This document shows, piece by piece, positions 7,086-18,800 of a stretch of DNA of 64,000 nucleotides. The DNA is from PALSA-1296 sp038210275 (GTDB taxonomy: Bacteria; Bacteroidota; Ignavibacteria; Palsa-1295). The stretch is from the NCBI GenBank assembly GCA_038210275.1, contig JBBQWV010000007.1:1-64000 (forward strand), given 5' to 3'. Below the pieces are notes generated by a model that saw nothing but the letters and a program-made list of their open reading frames with translations, ran no database searches and was not told where the DNA came from. How positions within the stretch are numbered: position 1 is the first letter of the stretch; each line of letters starts with the position of its first letter. The translations under genes were made by a program, and so were the position numbers.

Positions 7086-10000
7086 ATGAAACACATCTTC
7101 AGATCTCTTGCTCTAGCACTACTATTATTAGTTCTTGCGCAAACTTCAGTTTTTTCACAGCAATCATATCAGCTTCCTGCTGACGGAAAAGATTTCTGGG
7201 TGGGCTATATGTACCCCAGTTATAACAAGGTAGGCAATGCCTCCACGGATGGATTTTACGGAGCATTCGTGTTGGTCTCAAGCTATACGGATAATTTTAT
7301 TCAATTGTCCTATTTTGATAAACAATCAGGGGTTGAAAAACCAAGCGGTCGTTACAAGATTCTAGCTCGTACAGGAATCCAGATTCCTTTGAGTATTCAG
7401 GAAGTCAGAAATCAGGATTCCGGAGATGTCGCGGAGTTTAATGCCTGTCATATTACTGCCGATCATCCAATTAACGTCGAGTTTTTTAGTTCTGGTGCAT
7501 GCTCAGGCGGAAGTTTTCTTCCGATCACTACCGCTGGTTTAGGCAAACGCTATGTTATTGCAAGCTATAATGATAATCCTGACGGAGAACTTGGTCTCTT
7601 AGGCGGCTATTTGGGACCGAGAGAACTTGAAAAGTCCTTAGGTTTTTTTGAGATCATTGCTCCGTTCGATGGCACGTCAGTTACCATTATCCCAAATTCC
7701 ACGACTCTTGGTGGAGATCATTCGGGCTTTCATAGCGGGAAACACCCTTCTTTTCCGAAAGAAAGTCCCTATGTTGTTTCACTTCGTCGCGGTCAAACCT
7801 ATTTGGTCAAATCCTCCGGGTCTTCACCTGACGATGATATTTCGGGTTCGATCGTCGAATCGAACCTTCCGGTGGCTGTTATAGCCGGTCATGAGAACGC
7901 GTCGATTGGTGGCGTCAGCGGCAGAGGTTTAGAAGGACGTGATTTTATGGTAGAGCAGATGTATCCTTACGATATGTGGGATTCGGTAGGATATGTCATG
8001 ATACCTCTGGCTGATTCACAGCCGGCTGATCCGAACAGTTATGACGGAGTTGGAGAAAATTATCGAGTGTATTGCTGGGACTCAGTTGGCGCGACCGTGA
8101 ATATGACGGATGGTTGTATTGGCTCGGGTATTATCCTCCAAGCCGGAAGATTGGCTCAGCCGCCACCTGAACGTTTCGGAGTTACGTGCCCTGTGGATTT
8201 CCAGTCAAGCAACGGCAAGAAGTTCACGGTCATGATGTATGACCAACGTAATTTTGCTACTACAGCGCCTTATCCTGCGCCGAGCATGGTCACTGTTATT
8301 CCGATGTCCAGGTGGAGAACATCTTTCTTATGGTATGTGCCGACCAATAAATTTGAAACTTTGCAGGCATATTACGTCAATATTATTGCTCCGACTCCCG
8401 ATTTTGATAAGGGAATAGTGGGTTCTTATAACGGAGGGGCGATCAAACCGATCAAGTCTGTAATTTCACTCACCAAGCAATGGAAGATACTTCCAAATCA
8501 TCCAGGATTTTCGGGTGTGCAGTTCAAATTATCGCCGGGCAGTTACTATGCAACCGGTCCGCATCCTTTCATGGTTTACAACTTTGGTTTCCGTGCGCTT
8601 GATCCGAACTTCGATCTCGGAGATTTCGATGGAGATGATTTCTTCTTCTCGTACGGATTGCCTGTCGGCGTTTCTCTTGGAACAGGTATATCGCACATGC
8701 GAATCACTGTAGATACATTCTGTTCATACTGGAATATCTGCGCACATGACTCTACGTTCGGTCTTGCGAACAGGGGTATCAAGAGTGTGACTCTTCTTTA
8801 TGACCCGACTCAGGATATAATAAAGACTGATCCGAAACCGGCAAAAGTATTTTATAATACAAGACTCGATGATTCTTTAGATCCGGGCTATCCGAGTTTT
8901 AATACGAACGAAATTAATTTTACCGGCGAAGATTCGGATGTCTGTTTTAAAGTACTTGTCAATAAAGCTACCGATAGCGCGTACGCCCCGGTATTCATTG
9001 TTGATGATCAGGGAAATGCCATTATTGTGGACTTATATTATAAGCCGCCATTTGTAGAGCTTACCCCTGATAGCGGAAGATTTTTGCATATTCCTATAGG
9101 AAAAGATACATGCCAGAGCTTCTTATTCTATAATAAAGGACTGATCGTTGTTTCCAATGATACGATCATCAAATTTAATAACGTCACTAACAAGAATGAC
9201 ACTATAGTCAATAAAAATGTGAAGCATCATGTTGGCAAGACATTTACGGTCTCTTCCGATAAACTGAAACGCGGAAATCCGACCTTCACAGTGTCAAAGA
9301 CTGTTCCATCACTTCCGGCAGATATTAAACCGGGAGATTCGCTCTGGATCACTGCCTGCTTCTCTGCAAAAGATTCGTTGACACAGAGAGATACGATCAT
9401 GCTTGTGAATGATTGCTTTACTTCGCCGATAGATCTTGTCGGAAAAGGCGCTATTCCTTTGATCGTTGCAGGAAATAGAGACTTTGGCAACGTTATTGTT
9501 GATTCGACAAAATGTGATACTGTCAGCGTACGTAATGTCGGCGATGCTGATTTTACCCTCACAACCGATTGGGTATTGCATAATACGAAAAACTTTAACT
9601 TCATCGACAGCACAAGACTGCCGATCATTATGAAGCCGGGACAAGTAGTGTACTTGACATTCTGCTATACTCCTCATGCTGAACAGCTTGATACTACAGT
9701 TCAGAACTGGGGAACAACCGAACAGGACCCTTATAAACATGCAATTAAAGATTCTTCACTCTTGCGTGGAAGAGGAGTGAAATCTGGATTTGTCTGGGAT
9801 AGGACTGTTCAGGAACAAAGTGTGACTTGTGACGATTCTACTGTCGTACGAGTGTATCTATTCAATAATGCAACAGGATTAGGAAGTCCTAATGCACATG
9901 TTGACAGTGTTATTGTTGTACCTGCTCCGGATACAGATCCGGGTGAGTTTCATATGTTACGTAACCAACTTGGTTACACGCCTTTGGGTAATTATGATCT

Positions 10001-11627
10001 CAAACCCGGAGATTCAACATGGGTTGATGTTGTCTTTAAGGCGAATTTGGCAAAGCCATGGCCTCAGAAATATGCGGATAGACACATGCAGCTTATTGCA
10101 GTAAATAGAAAACTCGAACAAGATCAGATTATAGATTTTACTGGTCATGTTCTCTATGCCGCTGCTCAGCCAAATCCGACGATTCTGAATTACGGCAATG
10201 TCGCTCTTAATTTGACGAATACCCGGAGTTTCAGACTCTGTGATACAGGCACAGCGCCTCTTGTCATCGAATCTATCACTAAGATCACTTATCCGATTAC
10301 CAACGTGTTAGATCAGAACGGTAAAGCGATCAGTCCGGGAGATTCTATTCAACCTGGGCAATGTATAGATGTTCAGATTGAGGCAGCACTTAGCAATTAT
10401 ATAGATACGAGCGTCGTCCTGAATTTTAACTTCAGAACAAGCTGTCCGCAGCCAGTGCAGGAAACGCTGCAGATCGCTGCGTCATTTGTAAATCCGTCCA
10501 ACACGGGACATCCGTTCGAGCCGACGTACCTGAATTGCAGAAACTTAGTTGATAGCATTCAGGCACGAAATCTTGGAACAACGGATCTGACATTGGAGAA
10601 GATTGAGCTTATCAATCAGAACCCACCAAGTCCGCCTGCTGCTCAACAGTTCTCGTTCGCAGATGGCACACAAACACTTCTTGTTGGGAAGGTTTACCAC
10701 CGCGGACAACGGTTTAATTACCTCGTTAAATTCAATCCTACTATAGAGGGACCTGTTTCCGATAGTGTCCTCTGTACTTGGGATAGTCTTGATGTTCTTA
10801 CGGGGAAAGTTGTCAAGAAATTATATTCCGGCAATATCCTTACCGGAATCGGCAAACTTGAGCGCAATGAAGTTTCACCGTTGCAGGCAAATCCTTCGGC
10901 AGTCTATAATACGACTACTGGTTCAGTGATTGATGTTCCGATTAATTTGCTTAGCACGCTGCCAGCAGGTGCTCAGGCTTTCGGAATAACATTCCAGGTT
11001 ACCTACCGTCAGGATCTGTTGGATTATATTCCGAATCCTAACTATGACGGATCTCTGACTCCTGTTCCGGGAACGCCTACTGTCGTACCTGATGGAAACG
11101 GAAACGAGACAGTGACCTACTCACTTTCAAGCCCTGTGCCGATCACGACATTAAAGCCGATCGTGACAATGCACTTCAGATTGATGGTTGCGAAGGATTA
11201 CTACTCTACGATCGCTGTCTCGAATGCAGTGTTCTGGGGAACAGGTCCGACGGATACACTCTGTTATGTTATCAATAAAGTTGATACAGCGCTCTTTGAT
11301 CCGAACCCACTTTGCGGTGATTCTACGTTGAGAGGTTATCTTAATAAGAATCTTCCGACGAAGATCATTGGTATCACGCCAAATCCGGCTACCGAATCAG
11401 GCACACCTATTGTGACTTATGAGGTGATGGGAGCAAAAGTACCATTGACGATCGAACTCTTTAATGCTCTTGGCGATCGCATTCGTATCGTCGAGAAGGG
11501 AGTGCCGCATGAGATTGGTCAGTATAATTTACCGATAGGAGCTAAAAATCTGCCAAGCGGTATGTATGTAATTCGCATTACAAGCCCGACTTCTGTTGAA
11601 TCGAGCCAGTTCGTAATACAGAAGTAA
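7086..11627 (+). CDS. Very large T9SS-secreted protein with IgGFc-binding-like and choice-of-anchor-D regions
   Basis: The ATG at 7086 gives a clean signal peptide (MKHIFRSLALALLLLVLAQT then SVFSQ); an upstream TTG at 7068 is in frame but less likely. The mature N-terminus (LPADGKDFWVGYMYPSYN, ADHPINVEFFSSG, VTVIPMSRWRTSF) resembles the IgGFc-binding N-terminal region found in many secreted Bacteroidota proteins. The middle contains repeated Ig-like blocks of choice-of-anchor-D/HYDIN type (NRDFGNVIVDSTKCDTVSVR, ILNYGNVALNLTNTRSFRLC). The last 80 residues are a T9SS type A sorting domain (ITPNPATESG, LFNALGDRIR, GMYVIRI). It should be exported across the outer membrane, then released or attached to the surface. 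It is probably adhesive or structural; no enzymatic motif is visible. First gene of a three-gene cargo block. Confidence 0.9.
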   Translation: MKHIFRSLALALLLLVLAQTSVFSQQSYQLPADGKDFWVGYMYPSYNKVGNASTDGFYGAFVLVSSYTDNFIQLSYFDKQSGVEKPSGRYKILARTGIQIPLSIQEVRNQDSGDVAEFNACHITADHPINVEFFSSGACSGGSFLPITTAGLGKRYVIASYNDNPDGELGLLGGYLGPRELEKSLGFFEIIAPFDGTSVTIIPNSTTLGGDHSGFHSGKHPSFPKESPYVVSLRRGQTYLVKSSGSSPDDDISGSIVESNLPVAVIAGHENASIGGVSGRGLEGRDFMVEQMYPYDMWDSVGYVMIPLADSQPADPNSYDGVGENYRVYCWDSVGATVNMTDGCIGSGIILQAGRLAQPPPERFGVTCPVDFQSSNGKKFTVMMYDQRNFATTAPYPAPSMVTVIPMSRWRTSFLWYVPTNKFETLQAYYVNIIAPTPDFDKGIVGSYNGGAIKPIKSVISLTKQWKILPNHPGFSGVQFKLSPGSYYATGPHPFMVYNFGFRALDPNFDLGDFDGDDFFFSYGLPVGVSLGTGISHMRITVDTFCSYWNICAHDSTFGLANRGIKSVTLLYDPTQDIIKTDPKPAKVFYNTRLDDSLDPGYPSFNTNEINFTGEDSDVCFKVLVNKATDSAYAPVFIVDDQGNAIIVDLYYKPPFVELTPDSGRFLHIPIGKDTCQSFLFYNKGLIVVSNDTIIKFNNVTNKNDTIVNKNVKHHVGKTFTVSSDKLKRGNPTFTVSKTVPSLPADIKPGDSLWITACFSAKDSLTQRDTIMLVNDCFTSPIDLVGKGAIPLIVAGNRDFGNVIVDSTKCDTVSVRNVGDADFTLTTDWVLHNTKNFNFIDSTRLPIIMKPGQVVYLTFCYTPHAEQLDTTVQNWGTTEQDPYKHAIKDSSLLRGRGVKSGFVWDRTVQEQSVTCDDSTVVRVYLFNNATGLGSPNAHVDSVIVVPAPDTDPGEFHMLRNQLGYTPLGNYDLKPGDSTWVDVVFKANLAKPWPQKYADRHMQLIAVNRKLEQDQIIDFTGHVLYAAAQPNPTILNYGNVALNLTNTRSFRLCDTGTAPLVIESITKITYPITNVLDQNGKAISPGDSIQPGQCIDVQIEAALSNYIDTSVVLNFNFRTSCPQPVQETLQIAASFVNPSNTGHPFEPTYLNCRNLVDSIQARNLGTTDLTLEKIELINQNPPSPPAAQQFSFADGTQTLLVGKVYHRGQRFNYLVKFNPTIEGPVSDSVLCTWDSLDVLTGKVVKKLYSGNILTGIGKLERNEVSPLQANPSAVYNTTTGSVIDVPINLLSTLPAGAQAFGITFQVTYRQDLLDYIPNPNYDGSLTPVPGTPTVVPDGNGNETVTYSLSSPVPITTLKPIVTMHFRLMVAKDYYSTIAVSNAVFWGTGPTDTLCYVINKVDTALFDPNPLCGDSTLRGYLNKNLPTKIIGITPNPATESGTPIVTYEVMGAKVPLTIELFNALGDRIRIVEKGVPHEIGQYNLPIGAKNLPSGMYVIRITSPTSVESSQFVIQK

Positions 11628-11652
11628 ACGGGTTTGAATTAAAGCTAAGAAG

Positions 11653-11689
11653 GCATTGCTCTCTGCACAGTTATTGCAGAGAGCAATGC
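11653..11689. terminator. Long perfect hairpin between two T9SS cargo genes
   Basis: A 15-bp perfect stem (GCATTGCTCTCTGCA / TGCAGAGAGCAATGC) with a 7-nt loop lies 26 bp after the stop. No T-run follows, so it may act as a transcript-end protector or attenuator rather than a classic terminator. Confidence 0.55.
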
Positions 11690-11731
11690 ATTCGTGTTAA
11701 TGAAGGTATTTAAATCGGAAGATTAAGCGAT

Positions 11732-14170
11732 ATGAAAAAACTCATCTTTACTTTTCTCTGTATTTTTTTATCGGCAAATTCGCTTTCAGCACAAGTTACT
11801 TGGAAGCCGACCGCTGGACCGACATCTGGTTCAACGAATAGTCTCAGCGTGGATTCTCTCGGACGAATCTATACGTGCACCGGTGGCGCCGGAATTTATC
11901 AAAGCACCGACCAAGGCATCACATGGCATGGTTTTAACAGAGGTCTTCGGGTATTGCCTGTTCGTTGGTTGGAATCAAGCACGATAGCGAACATCGCATC
12001 AGGCACGGTTGCTTATGTCTATGCACTTTCCCATAGATTTGAATTAGCAAGACGTGTCATCAATAAAACTGTTTCTGAAACACAGTGGGAATATCTCGAT
12101 TCAGTCGTTCGTCTGTATTCGCCTCGCGATTCGATGATGCACATATTCTCTCAAGTCCCTGTCAATCAGATGATGACAAACCGGAAGGGATATTTATACC
12201 TTGCAACAGCCAGTTTTGGTGTTGTCCGCTCGAGGAACGAAGGCAAAGATTTTGATCAGGTGAATCTCGATAGAGGGTCGCCTACTCCTGACAGTTTTAT
12301 TGTGTGTATGGCTATAGACCCTCGTAATCAGGATATTTATTGTATCGGCTCGCGTTCAGCGCTTAGACCCGACACCCTCTTCCGTTCAACAGATGAAGGA
12401 AGTACATGGAATGCTATAGGGAAAGCACTGCCGAATAGTACCTATATCAACAAGATGGTTATCGCAAACGATGGCTCCATCATTTTAGGGTATAATGTCT
12501 CCGAGCATGATAGTTTGAATGCGCAAGTAATTAATGGCGTGACTTTTGGTAACAGGGTTTATCGCTCAACCGATTTAGGACAAACGTGGAACGGAGTTTT
12601 GCAGCTTCCGATCTTACGTGAGATCAGTATTAATCAGTTAAGAGTATCTCCGAAGACAGGAAATATCTATCTCAATCCTCATGGACCCACCTATATGTCA
12701 AGTAACAATGGAGCATCATGGGTTTTAAGGAATCCAGAAAAGAGGGGTGAAGAAAGATTTGATCTTGTTGTCGATTCAGCTGAAAATGTTTATCAATGCT
12801 GTATTCCTGATGGCATTTTTAAATCGAGTGACAGTGCGAATACATTTGTTGATGTTAACCAAACATTGAAAGTTCAGCATCTTGATGGTGGTATGTGTAT
12901 TAATTCGAAGGGCGATGTTTTTGTTGCTTCGCAATTTAATCAGTACAGGTCAACCGATGGCGGTAATACTTGGCTGAACCTTCCAAATGAGTTGGATGAA
13001 GGTCAGGTGCAGATACTAATGACGGATCAGGAGGATAGATATTATTACGGGCTCTCACGCGGAATGCTTCGTTCGCTGGATAATGGATTAACGTTTGACA
13101 CGATCATTCATCAACGAGGCACTAATCAAAACCAGATTTTTTATACGGGAGTAAGTCCAAAGGATGAATTATTTGCATCGTGCGCCCATGACCAATTTGG
13201 GAATGAGCCGAATCCCCCCGGTTCATGGTTCGGCCGTTCGAAAGATCACGGTAACACCTGGACCCGGATCAATACATCCACTTTAAACGGCATAATTTCT
13301 AACGAAGACGTGTATTGTTTTGGCTTCTCTGCAACAGATCCTCGCCTTGACGACACGATCTATGTTGCGACGAATACGCCGAAGATTTATCGTTCAATCA
13401 ATGACGGCATAAATTGGGAAGTTGTCAATAATGATGGGCAAGGTGTGAAGAAGTTTATTTGTCACCCAGATGGATCCGTTTTTCGACTTGAATCTGGTGA
13501 GACGGGCGGAGTACTTCGTTCTGTTGATGGAGGAAGAAATTGGGTGAAAATTTTCCCGGACTCGAATTCGACACTTTTCATTCCTGATTATTTTGGTATG
13601 ACTCTTGATCGAACGGGAAGAATAGTTGTCTCAACGAGTGATGTTGCTCCCGGCGGAATAGATGCCGGGCGAATTGCCGATCACGGTATCTATCGCTCCG
13701 ATGCAACATTTACGAAATGGGAAAATGTGACTTCCGGGCTTATTGCTCCGGATTATTATACCAATGTATATATAAACTGTTCTGAGGTAGTGCAGGATAA
13801 GAATACCGGAGTTTTTTATGCCGGCTCGCGCGGAGCGAGCGTTTTCAAAACGTTGCCGGATATGGCAACATTCTGGAATGCAGTTCCTATCGGACACTTC
13901 TCTGCGCCAATTGCCGAGCCTGTAAATTATCCGAACCCATTCACAAAATCTACGCAGATTAGCTTTGAGGTTCCAAATTCAGGCTTTATTAAAATATCTA
14001 TTTATGATATGATGGGCAGATTGATGCAGACTTTACATAGCGGTTATATGGATGCCGGTACGCATACACTTTCCTACGATGCAAGTAGCATGGTATCCAA
14101 TGGAAAGTATGTAGTCGTACTCCAATCCGAAACTGCAACCACAAGTCACTGGATGACGGTTGTAAAGTAA
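11732..14170 (+). CDS. T9SS-secreted BNR/sortilin-type beta-propeller protein
   Basis: The protein has 812 residues with a signal peptide (MKKLIFTFLCIFLSANSLSA). The body is built of Asp-box-like repeats of the form YRSTDxGxTW (YQSTDQGITWHGF, FRSTDEGSTWNAI, YRSTDLGQTWNGV, YRSTDGGNTWLNL), as in sialidase/BNR and VPS10 propellers. These repeats are structural. The catalytic arginine triad of sialidases was not recognised, so enzymatic activity should not be assumed. The C-terminus is a T9SS type A domain (NYPNPFTKSTQI, IYDMMGRLMQT). Likely a surface or secreted binding protein. It follows the 1513-residue protein after a strong hairpin and precedes the next cargo gene by 11 bp. Confidence 0.88.
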   Translation: MKKLIFTFLCIFLSANSLSAQVTWKPTAGPTSGSTNSLSVDSLGRIYTCTGGAGIYQSTDQGITWHGFNRGLRVLPVRWLESSTIANIASGTVAYVYALSHRFELARRVINKTVSETQWEYLDSVVRLYSPRDSMMHIFSQVPVNQMMTNRKGYLYLATASFGVVRSRNEGKDFDQVNLDRGSPTPDSFIVCMAIDPRNQDIYCIGSRSALRPDTLFRSTDEGSTWNAIGKALPNSTYINKMVIANDGSIILGYNVSEHDSLNAQVINGVTFGNRVYRSTDLGQTWNGVLQLPILREISINQLRVSPKTGNIYLNPHGPTYMSSNNGASWVLRNPEKRGEERFDLVVDSAENVYQCCIPDGIFKSSDSANTFVDVNQTLKVQHLDGGMCINSKGDVFVASQFNQYRSTDGGNTWLNLPNELDEGQVQILMTDQEDRYYYGLSRGMLRSLDNGLTFDTIIHQRGTNQNQIFYTGVSPKDELFASCAHDQFGNEPNPPGSWFGRSKDHGNTWTRINTSTLNGIISNEDVYCFGFSATDPRLDDTIYVATNTPKIYRSINDGINWEVVNNDGQGVKKFICHPDGSVFRLESGETGGVLRSVDGGRNWVKIFPDSNSTLFIPDYFGMTLDRTGRIVVSTSDVAPGGIDAGRIADHGIYRSDATFTKWENVTSGLIAPDYYTNVYINCSEVVQDKNTGVFYAGSRGASVFKTLPDMATFWNAVPIGHFSAPIAEPVNYPNPFTKSTQISFEVPNSGFIKISIYDMMGRLMQTLHSGYMDAGTHTLSYDASSMVSNGKYVVVLQSETATTSHWMTVVK

Positions 14171-14181
14171 ATTATTTAAAG

Positions 14182-15810
14182 ATGAAGTATTGCCTCGGCA
14201 TACTCATTCTTCTCGGAATTCTCGGAGTCGATTCGCTTTTCGCTCAGCAAGCGAATTGGCTCTGGGCTAAAAGCGGTGGAGGAAAGGGGCGCGACCAGGT
14301 TTCATCTCTTGCAGTCGATAGTATCGGCAATGTCTTCGTAACCGGATACTATAAGGATTCTGCGACGTTCTCCGGTATCAAACTCCGTTCAGTAGCTGGC
14401 AATCATTTCTTCCTCGCCAAATATTTGTCTGATGGGACATTATCCTGGATCAAAACCACAGCTTTAAAAGGTCAATCTTATGGAACAGGTATTTGCCTGA
14501 GCGAAGGAAAATATATTTATCTTACCGGATATTTTTCTGATAGCATTGCTTTAGGAAATACTATACTTACGAGTTTCGGAGGTAATGATATATTCTTATC
14601 AAAATATGATCTCGACGGTGAAGCTCTTTGGGGTGTAAGCGCCGGAGGGACAGGATTAGATCAGGCAAAATCTGTTGCATCAGATATGTCGGGAAATGTT
14701 TATGTGACCGGTAATTTTTCCGGTGCTGCAAATTTCGAAACTAAAAATATTATAAGTACTGGCGGTGACGATATATTTATAGCGGAATACAATCCCTCCG
14801 GCATATTGGTAGGAGTAAAAGGTCTCGGTTCGAATGGGAATGACGCAGGGTGGGGTCTTGCAGTCGGAAGATCTGGGGACGTTGTTGTTACAGGAACATT
14901 TACTGATACGTTAACCGCAGGCACATCGAAACTTATTGCCACAGGAACTTCCGATATTTTTATAATAAAATATTCGTCTGATGAAAATGTTGCATGGGCA
15001 AAACAAGCGCATGATACTACTTCGGGTATCGGGGAGTGCGTGGCAATAGACCCTGAAGAAAATGTGTATGTTACAGGCAGATTTGAAATTTCAGGATTTG
15101 TACCTGATTGCGTTGGTTCAGGGAATATCTACATTGCAAAATTTAATAGTGCGGGGCAAATGCAATGGCAGAAATGTGGCGGCAGTGGTGGTGAAGAAAG
15201 TGGTGATGGTATTGCGATTGATAGCAGCGGAAATATTTTCGTGACCGGAGGATTTGATTTTATGATGAATTTTGGCGCTGGCGTTATTCCTAATAAGGGA
15301 TTGATTGACGCTTACGTCGTGAAGTTTGATCCTTCAGGAAAGGCACAATGGTCAGATCATGTCGGAATGAAAAATGATGATGAAGGCAATGCTGTAGCAG
15401 TTGATCGCAATGGTAATCTTTATCTTGGCGGGGCCTTTAGCGACACAGTTTTTTGCGGACCGTTCGAATTACAAAGTCATTATCTTACCGATGCCTTTAT
15501 TGCAAAGATCGGAGCACATTCTTCAGTAACATCCATTTTGTTTTCCCCCTCATTTCATATAGTAATATATCCAAACCCAGCGAGAAATGCAATAACTATT
15601 CAATGCTTAAACGAAAAAATAAATTCTGTGGTAGAGGTTGAATTGATTTCGATATTAGGAGTAGTTGTTAGAAAAGATACCTTTCCTCAAGGCAATGGAG
15701 AAAAAACGATTCTTAATTTATCGGTTAACGATCTACCGAAAGGAATGTATTGCTGCCGTCTATCAGGAAATGGCTGGAGCGAATCGAAGATGTTCGTTAT
15801 CGGTGACTGA
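14182..15810 (+). CDS. T9SS-secreted SBBP-repeat beta-propeller protein
   Basis: The protein has 542 residues with a signal peptide (MKYCLGILILLGILGVDSLF, cleavage near AQQ). Repeats of about 50 residues follow the pattern GxVxVTGxF....F...........DIFIAKY.xxGxLxW (VFVTGYYKDSATFSG, VYVTGNFSGAANFE, IFVTGGFDFMMNFG), which is the SBBP (seven-bladed propeller) repeat. The C-terminal T9SS type A domain reads IYPNPARNAITI ... LPKGMYCCRL. The start lies 11 bp after the previous stop, so the two are probably co-transcribed. Function beyond secretion and probable ligand binding is unknown. It converges on the NACHT gene, with only 5 bp between the stops. Confidence 0.88.
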   Translation: MKYCLGILILLGILGVDSLFAQQANWLWAKSGGGKGRDQVSSLAVDSIGNVFVTGYYKDSATFSGIKLRSVAGNHFFLAKYLSDGTLSWIKTTALKGQSYGTGICLSEGKYIYLTGYFSDSIALGNTILTSFGGNDIFLSKYDLDGEALWGVSAGGTGLDQAKSVASDMSGNVYVTGNFSGAANFETKNIISTGGDDIFIAEYNPSGILVGVKGLGSNGNDAGWGLAVGRSGDVVVTGTFTDTLTAGTSKLIATGTSDIFIIKYSSDENVAWAKQAHDTTSGIGECVAIDPEENVYVTGRFEISGFVPDCVGSGNIYIAKFNSAGQMQWQKCGGSGGEESGDGIAIDSSGNIFVTGGFDFMMNFGAGVIPNKGLIDAYVVKFDPSGKAQWSDHVGMKNDDEGNAVAVDRNGNLYLGGAFSDTVFCGPFELQSHYLTDAFIAKIGAHSSVTSILFSPSFHIVIYPNPARNAITIQCLNEKINSVVEVELISILGVVVRKDTFPQGNGEKTILNLSVNDLPKGMYCCRLSGNGWSESKMFVIGD

Positions 15811-15815
15811 TGCTT

Positions 15816-18800
15816 TTATTCTTCTGCATTGCCGGATAGCAAAATTTTCATAGCCTTTAGTTTCTCATCCAGTTCAGACTCTTCATCCAATCTGCCGACA
15901 AGCTGCAGTGTTTCAACATAAGACTCCAATGATTGCAATGTTTCCGGATGCGCGCCCAAAGCAGTGAATCGGATCATATAGGCTTGCTCAAAGTATTCGA
16001 CTGCTTTTGCCGGATCTTTCTTATTTATCCAAAGCTTCCCTAATCCCTGAATGGGATGTCCTGTTATTGGATGACCTTTCCCCAGAATATTTTCAAGAGT
16101 ATGCTGTGAATCAATATAAAATTTCTCGGCGCGCTCATAATCTCCGAGTGCATCGAGAGTTTCGGCAAGGTTATTCAACGTGCCGGCAGTATGAAAATTA
16201 TCTTTCCCATAAACTTTTTCTTCCAGTTCTAAAACTTCGGTAAATAATATTTTTGCTTCCTCCAGTTCGCCATTATGAAGAAATGTTGCTGCAAGATTAT
16301 TCAATGCTAAGATGGTGCTCGGATGTTCTTTGCCGAAAACTTTTTCCCATTTAGTAATTGCCTGTCGGTAACATTCTTCTGCAAATTTTCTGTCACCTTT
16401 CTTGTCGTGGAGTTCAGCAATATTGTGGAAGGCTTCAATAGTGGTTGGATGATCTTTGCCAAGAGAACTTTCGCATATTTCATAGGCGGTTCGGTAGAAC
16501 GGTTCAGCAGAGGAGTACTTGCCGGTTTCTAAATATAAGCCAGCGAGTTTATTTGCCGCTCGCGCCATATCAAGATGACGATGTCCTCGTTTCTTTCCGA
16601 TAATATCTAATGCCTCTCGAAACAATATTTCTGCTTTTTCATAGTGTGCCTGAAGCTGCTCAAGACTTCCTAAACGAAAGAGAATATGTGCAACTTCAAC
16701 GCTGTGTCTTCCAAATTTTTTTTCATTGTACTCAAGTGACTTTTGGAATAGAGATCCAGCGGCAGCATAATCACCTTGTATCCACCATTTTAATGATCCA
16801 AGATGGAGTCTGCTCTCTTCTGCTTGATCACTATTTATGCCAAATTCAGCACTCCGAAGTTCAAATGCTTCCTGAAAGTATTGTTCTGTAAGAACATTCC
16901 TTCCACATTCCTTAAAAAAACTTCCGAGCTTATCATAAAGCTGGCCACGGTCAGTGACAAATAAGTTGTCGTTACTGTTGCTTATTCTTTCATGATATGC
17001 CTGCTCCATGATCGCAAGATCGCCGATCTTTCTCCAATATCCGAGGAGTTCAAAATGTTTATCACCTTCGACTAATTTAAGAAACATCGGAATATCCGAG
17101 ATCGCATCTTTGAGCAATTCAAGTTCGGATGCTTGTTCATATTGCCACGGAAGCTCATCGGCTTTTCGTTCGGAAATCTCTTGTGCTTTGAAATAGTTTG
17201 CGAGTTGTAGATGAGTATTATGATACGAAAGATTAATATCAAGTTTTGCCTTCGCCTTAAAATATCGTACTTCAACTGCCGAGCGCAAATATGAATGATA
17301 AAAATCAAGAAGTCCCGTTCTGCGCATTAACTGGAATTCAAGTGCAAGAAGAATATATGATAGCTGAAGGCGATTGACTCCGCTGATTTCCATGATCTCT
17401 GTTTCGGCAAGCCCACGCCTTGAAGCCCAGATCAGACCGAGGATAGAATCAAAAGTTTCTTTCCCATAATCATTTTCCATTCTCGCCAGCATCCTCTGAA
17501 AAAGGTCACTCGTATCCGCCGAATCCATATAGTGAGCGATGCGTTCATCTAATTCTTCGTGGGATCCGAATATCCGAAGTTCTTCGAGAACAGTTCGAAG
17601 AAATAGTGGATTGGCACTTTTTTTATTGCCTGTTATCAGACGACGCTGTTCAACGCTGAGAGATTTACGATATTGACCGAGATAGTTGAGGATCAGCCTG
17701 TCACATTCAACTTCTGTTAACGGATAAACTTGAAAAATATCGAAACCGTAACGATCTAATTCAATAAGCGTTTGACTCGGAGCAGCAGAAAGCAGTACAC
17801 GGATATTCGGCGGAAAATATTTTGGCAGCCATCTTAATTCTGCTGATATTCCTGAAAGGCGGTCTAATGAATCAAGAATGAGAATAAGCTTTTCCTTTTG
17901 TACTTTCGCCAGCCAGATCGGGAAATCTGTTTCCAATTGTTCAGGTAAAGTCGGAACGTCTTCTTCCAATTGGTACCGATCCTTAATTTCTTCCATGATA
18001 CGTTGAATGATGCCAAGATGACTTGTATCAGAAGAACCGGCACCAACATATATTTGAATAGTAAACGCATTGCGATTACTTCTTTTATATTCATGCAGCC
18101 AATATGCTAAAAGAGAGCTTTTCCCTGAACCGGATTCTCCGATTATTACTATCGGTGTATCTTCGCCATCTGCAAAAGTATTCAGATATTCGATATATTC
18201 GGTTCGTGGAACGTAGGCACGTCGCCTCGTCAGAGCATAAGCTTCTTGAAGTAAACGTTTTTGTTCGAGTGCCGAGGGGACTTTATCAAGAGGGAAGCGT
18301 TCGTTAATGACTTTTAATAAGTCTTCGCGTATCAGTTTTCCAAGTTCAGCCGGACTTGGAAAATCTTCGTGCACCGGAAAAGAACTTGAACGGATCCTAT
18401 CTTTCAGAGCAGTTAATTTTGCAGCAACCTCCTGATCAGTCTCGACAAATTCAGCTGGAGTATCTTTTTTATCTCGGAAATAAAAGAAAGCATGATCTGC
18501 CATCTTCGGATTCTCCAATACGCCATAGAGCATTTCCATTTCCGTAACACTTATCCCATTTTCAATACAGGGAATGATCCACGGATGTTCATCTAAAAGC
18601 TCAGGATCTTTTCTGACATCTTCAAGCCTCGGAGTCCAACCGTAACGCTCTCCCAAGATGCCGATAAAATAAGGACGGCAACGGTCAATTTCATCAAGGC
18701 AGATCTTCAATACTTTTCCTTGTTCTGCTTCTTCACTCGTCACGCCCCAGCGGAGATCGATCTCGGTAAATTCGACACCGCGCTCACGGCAGATCTTTCG

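Noticed and set aside
9227..9740. Two long antisense frames within the 1513-residue T9SS gene
   Set aside because: Codon-shadow frames inside a clearly coding gene, no independent start signals.
11732..14170. Sialidase enzyme function for the BNR-repeat proteins
   Set aside because: Asp-box repeats are present but the catalytic arginine triad and nucleophile were not recognised.
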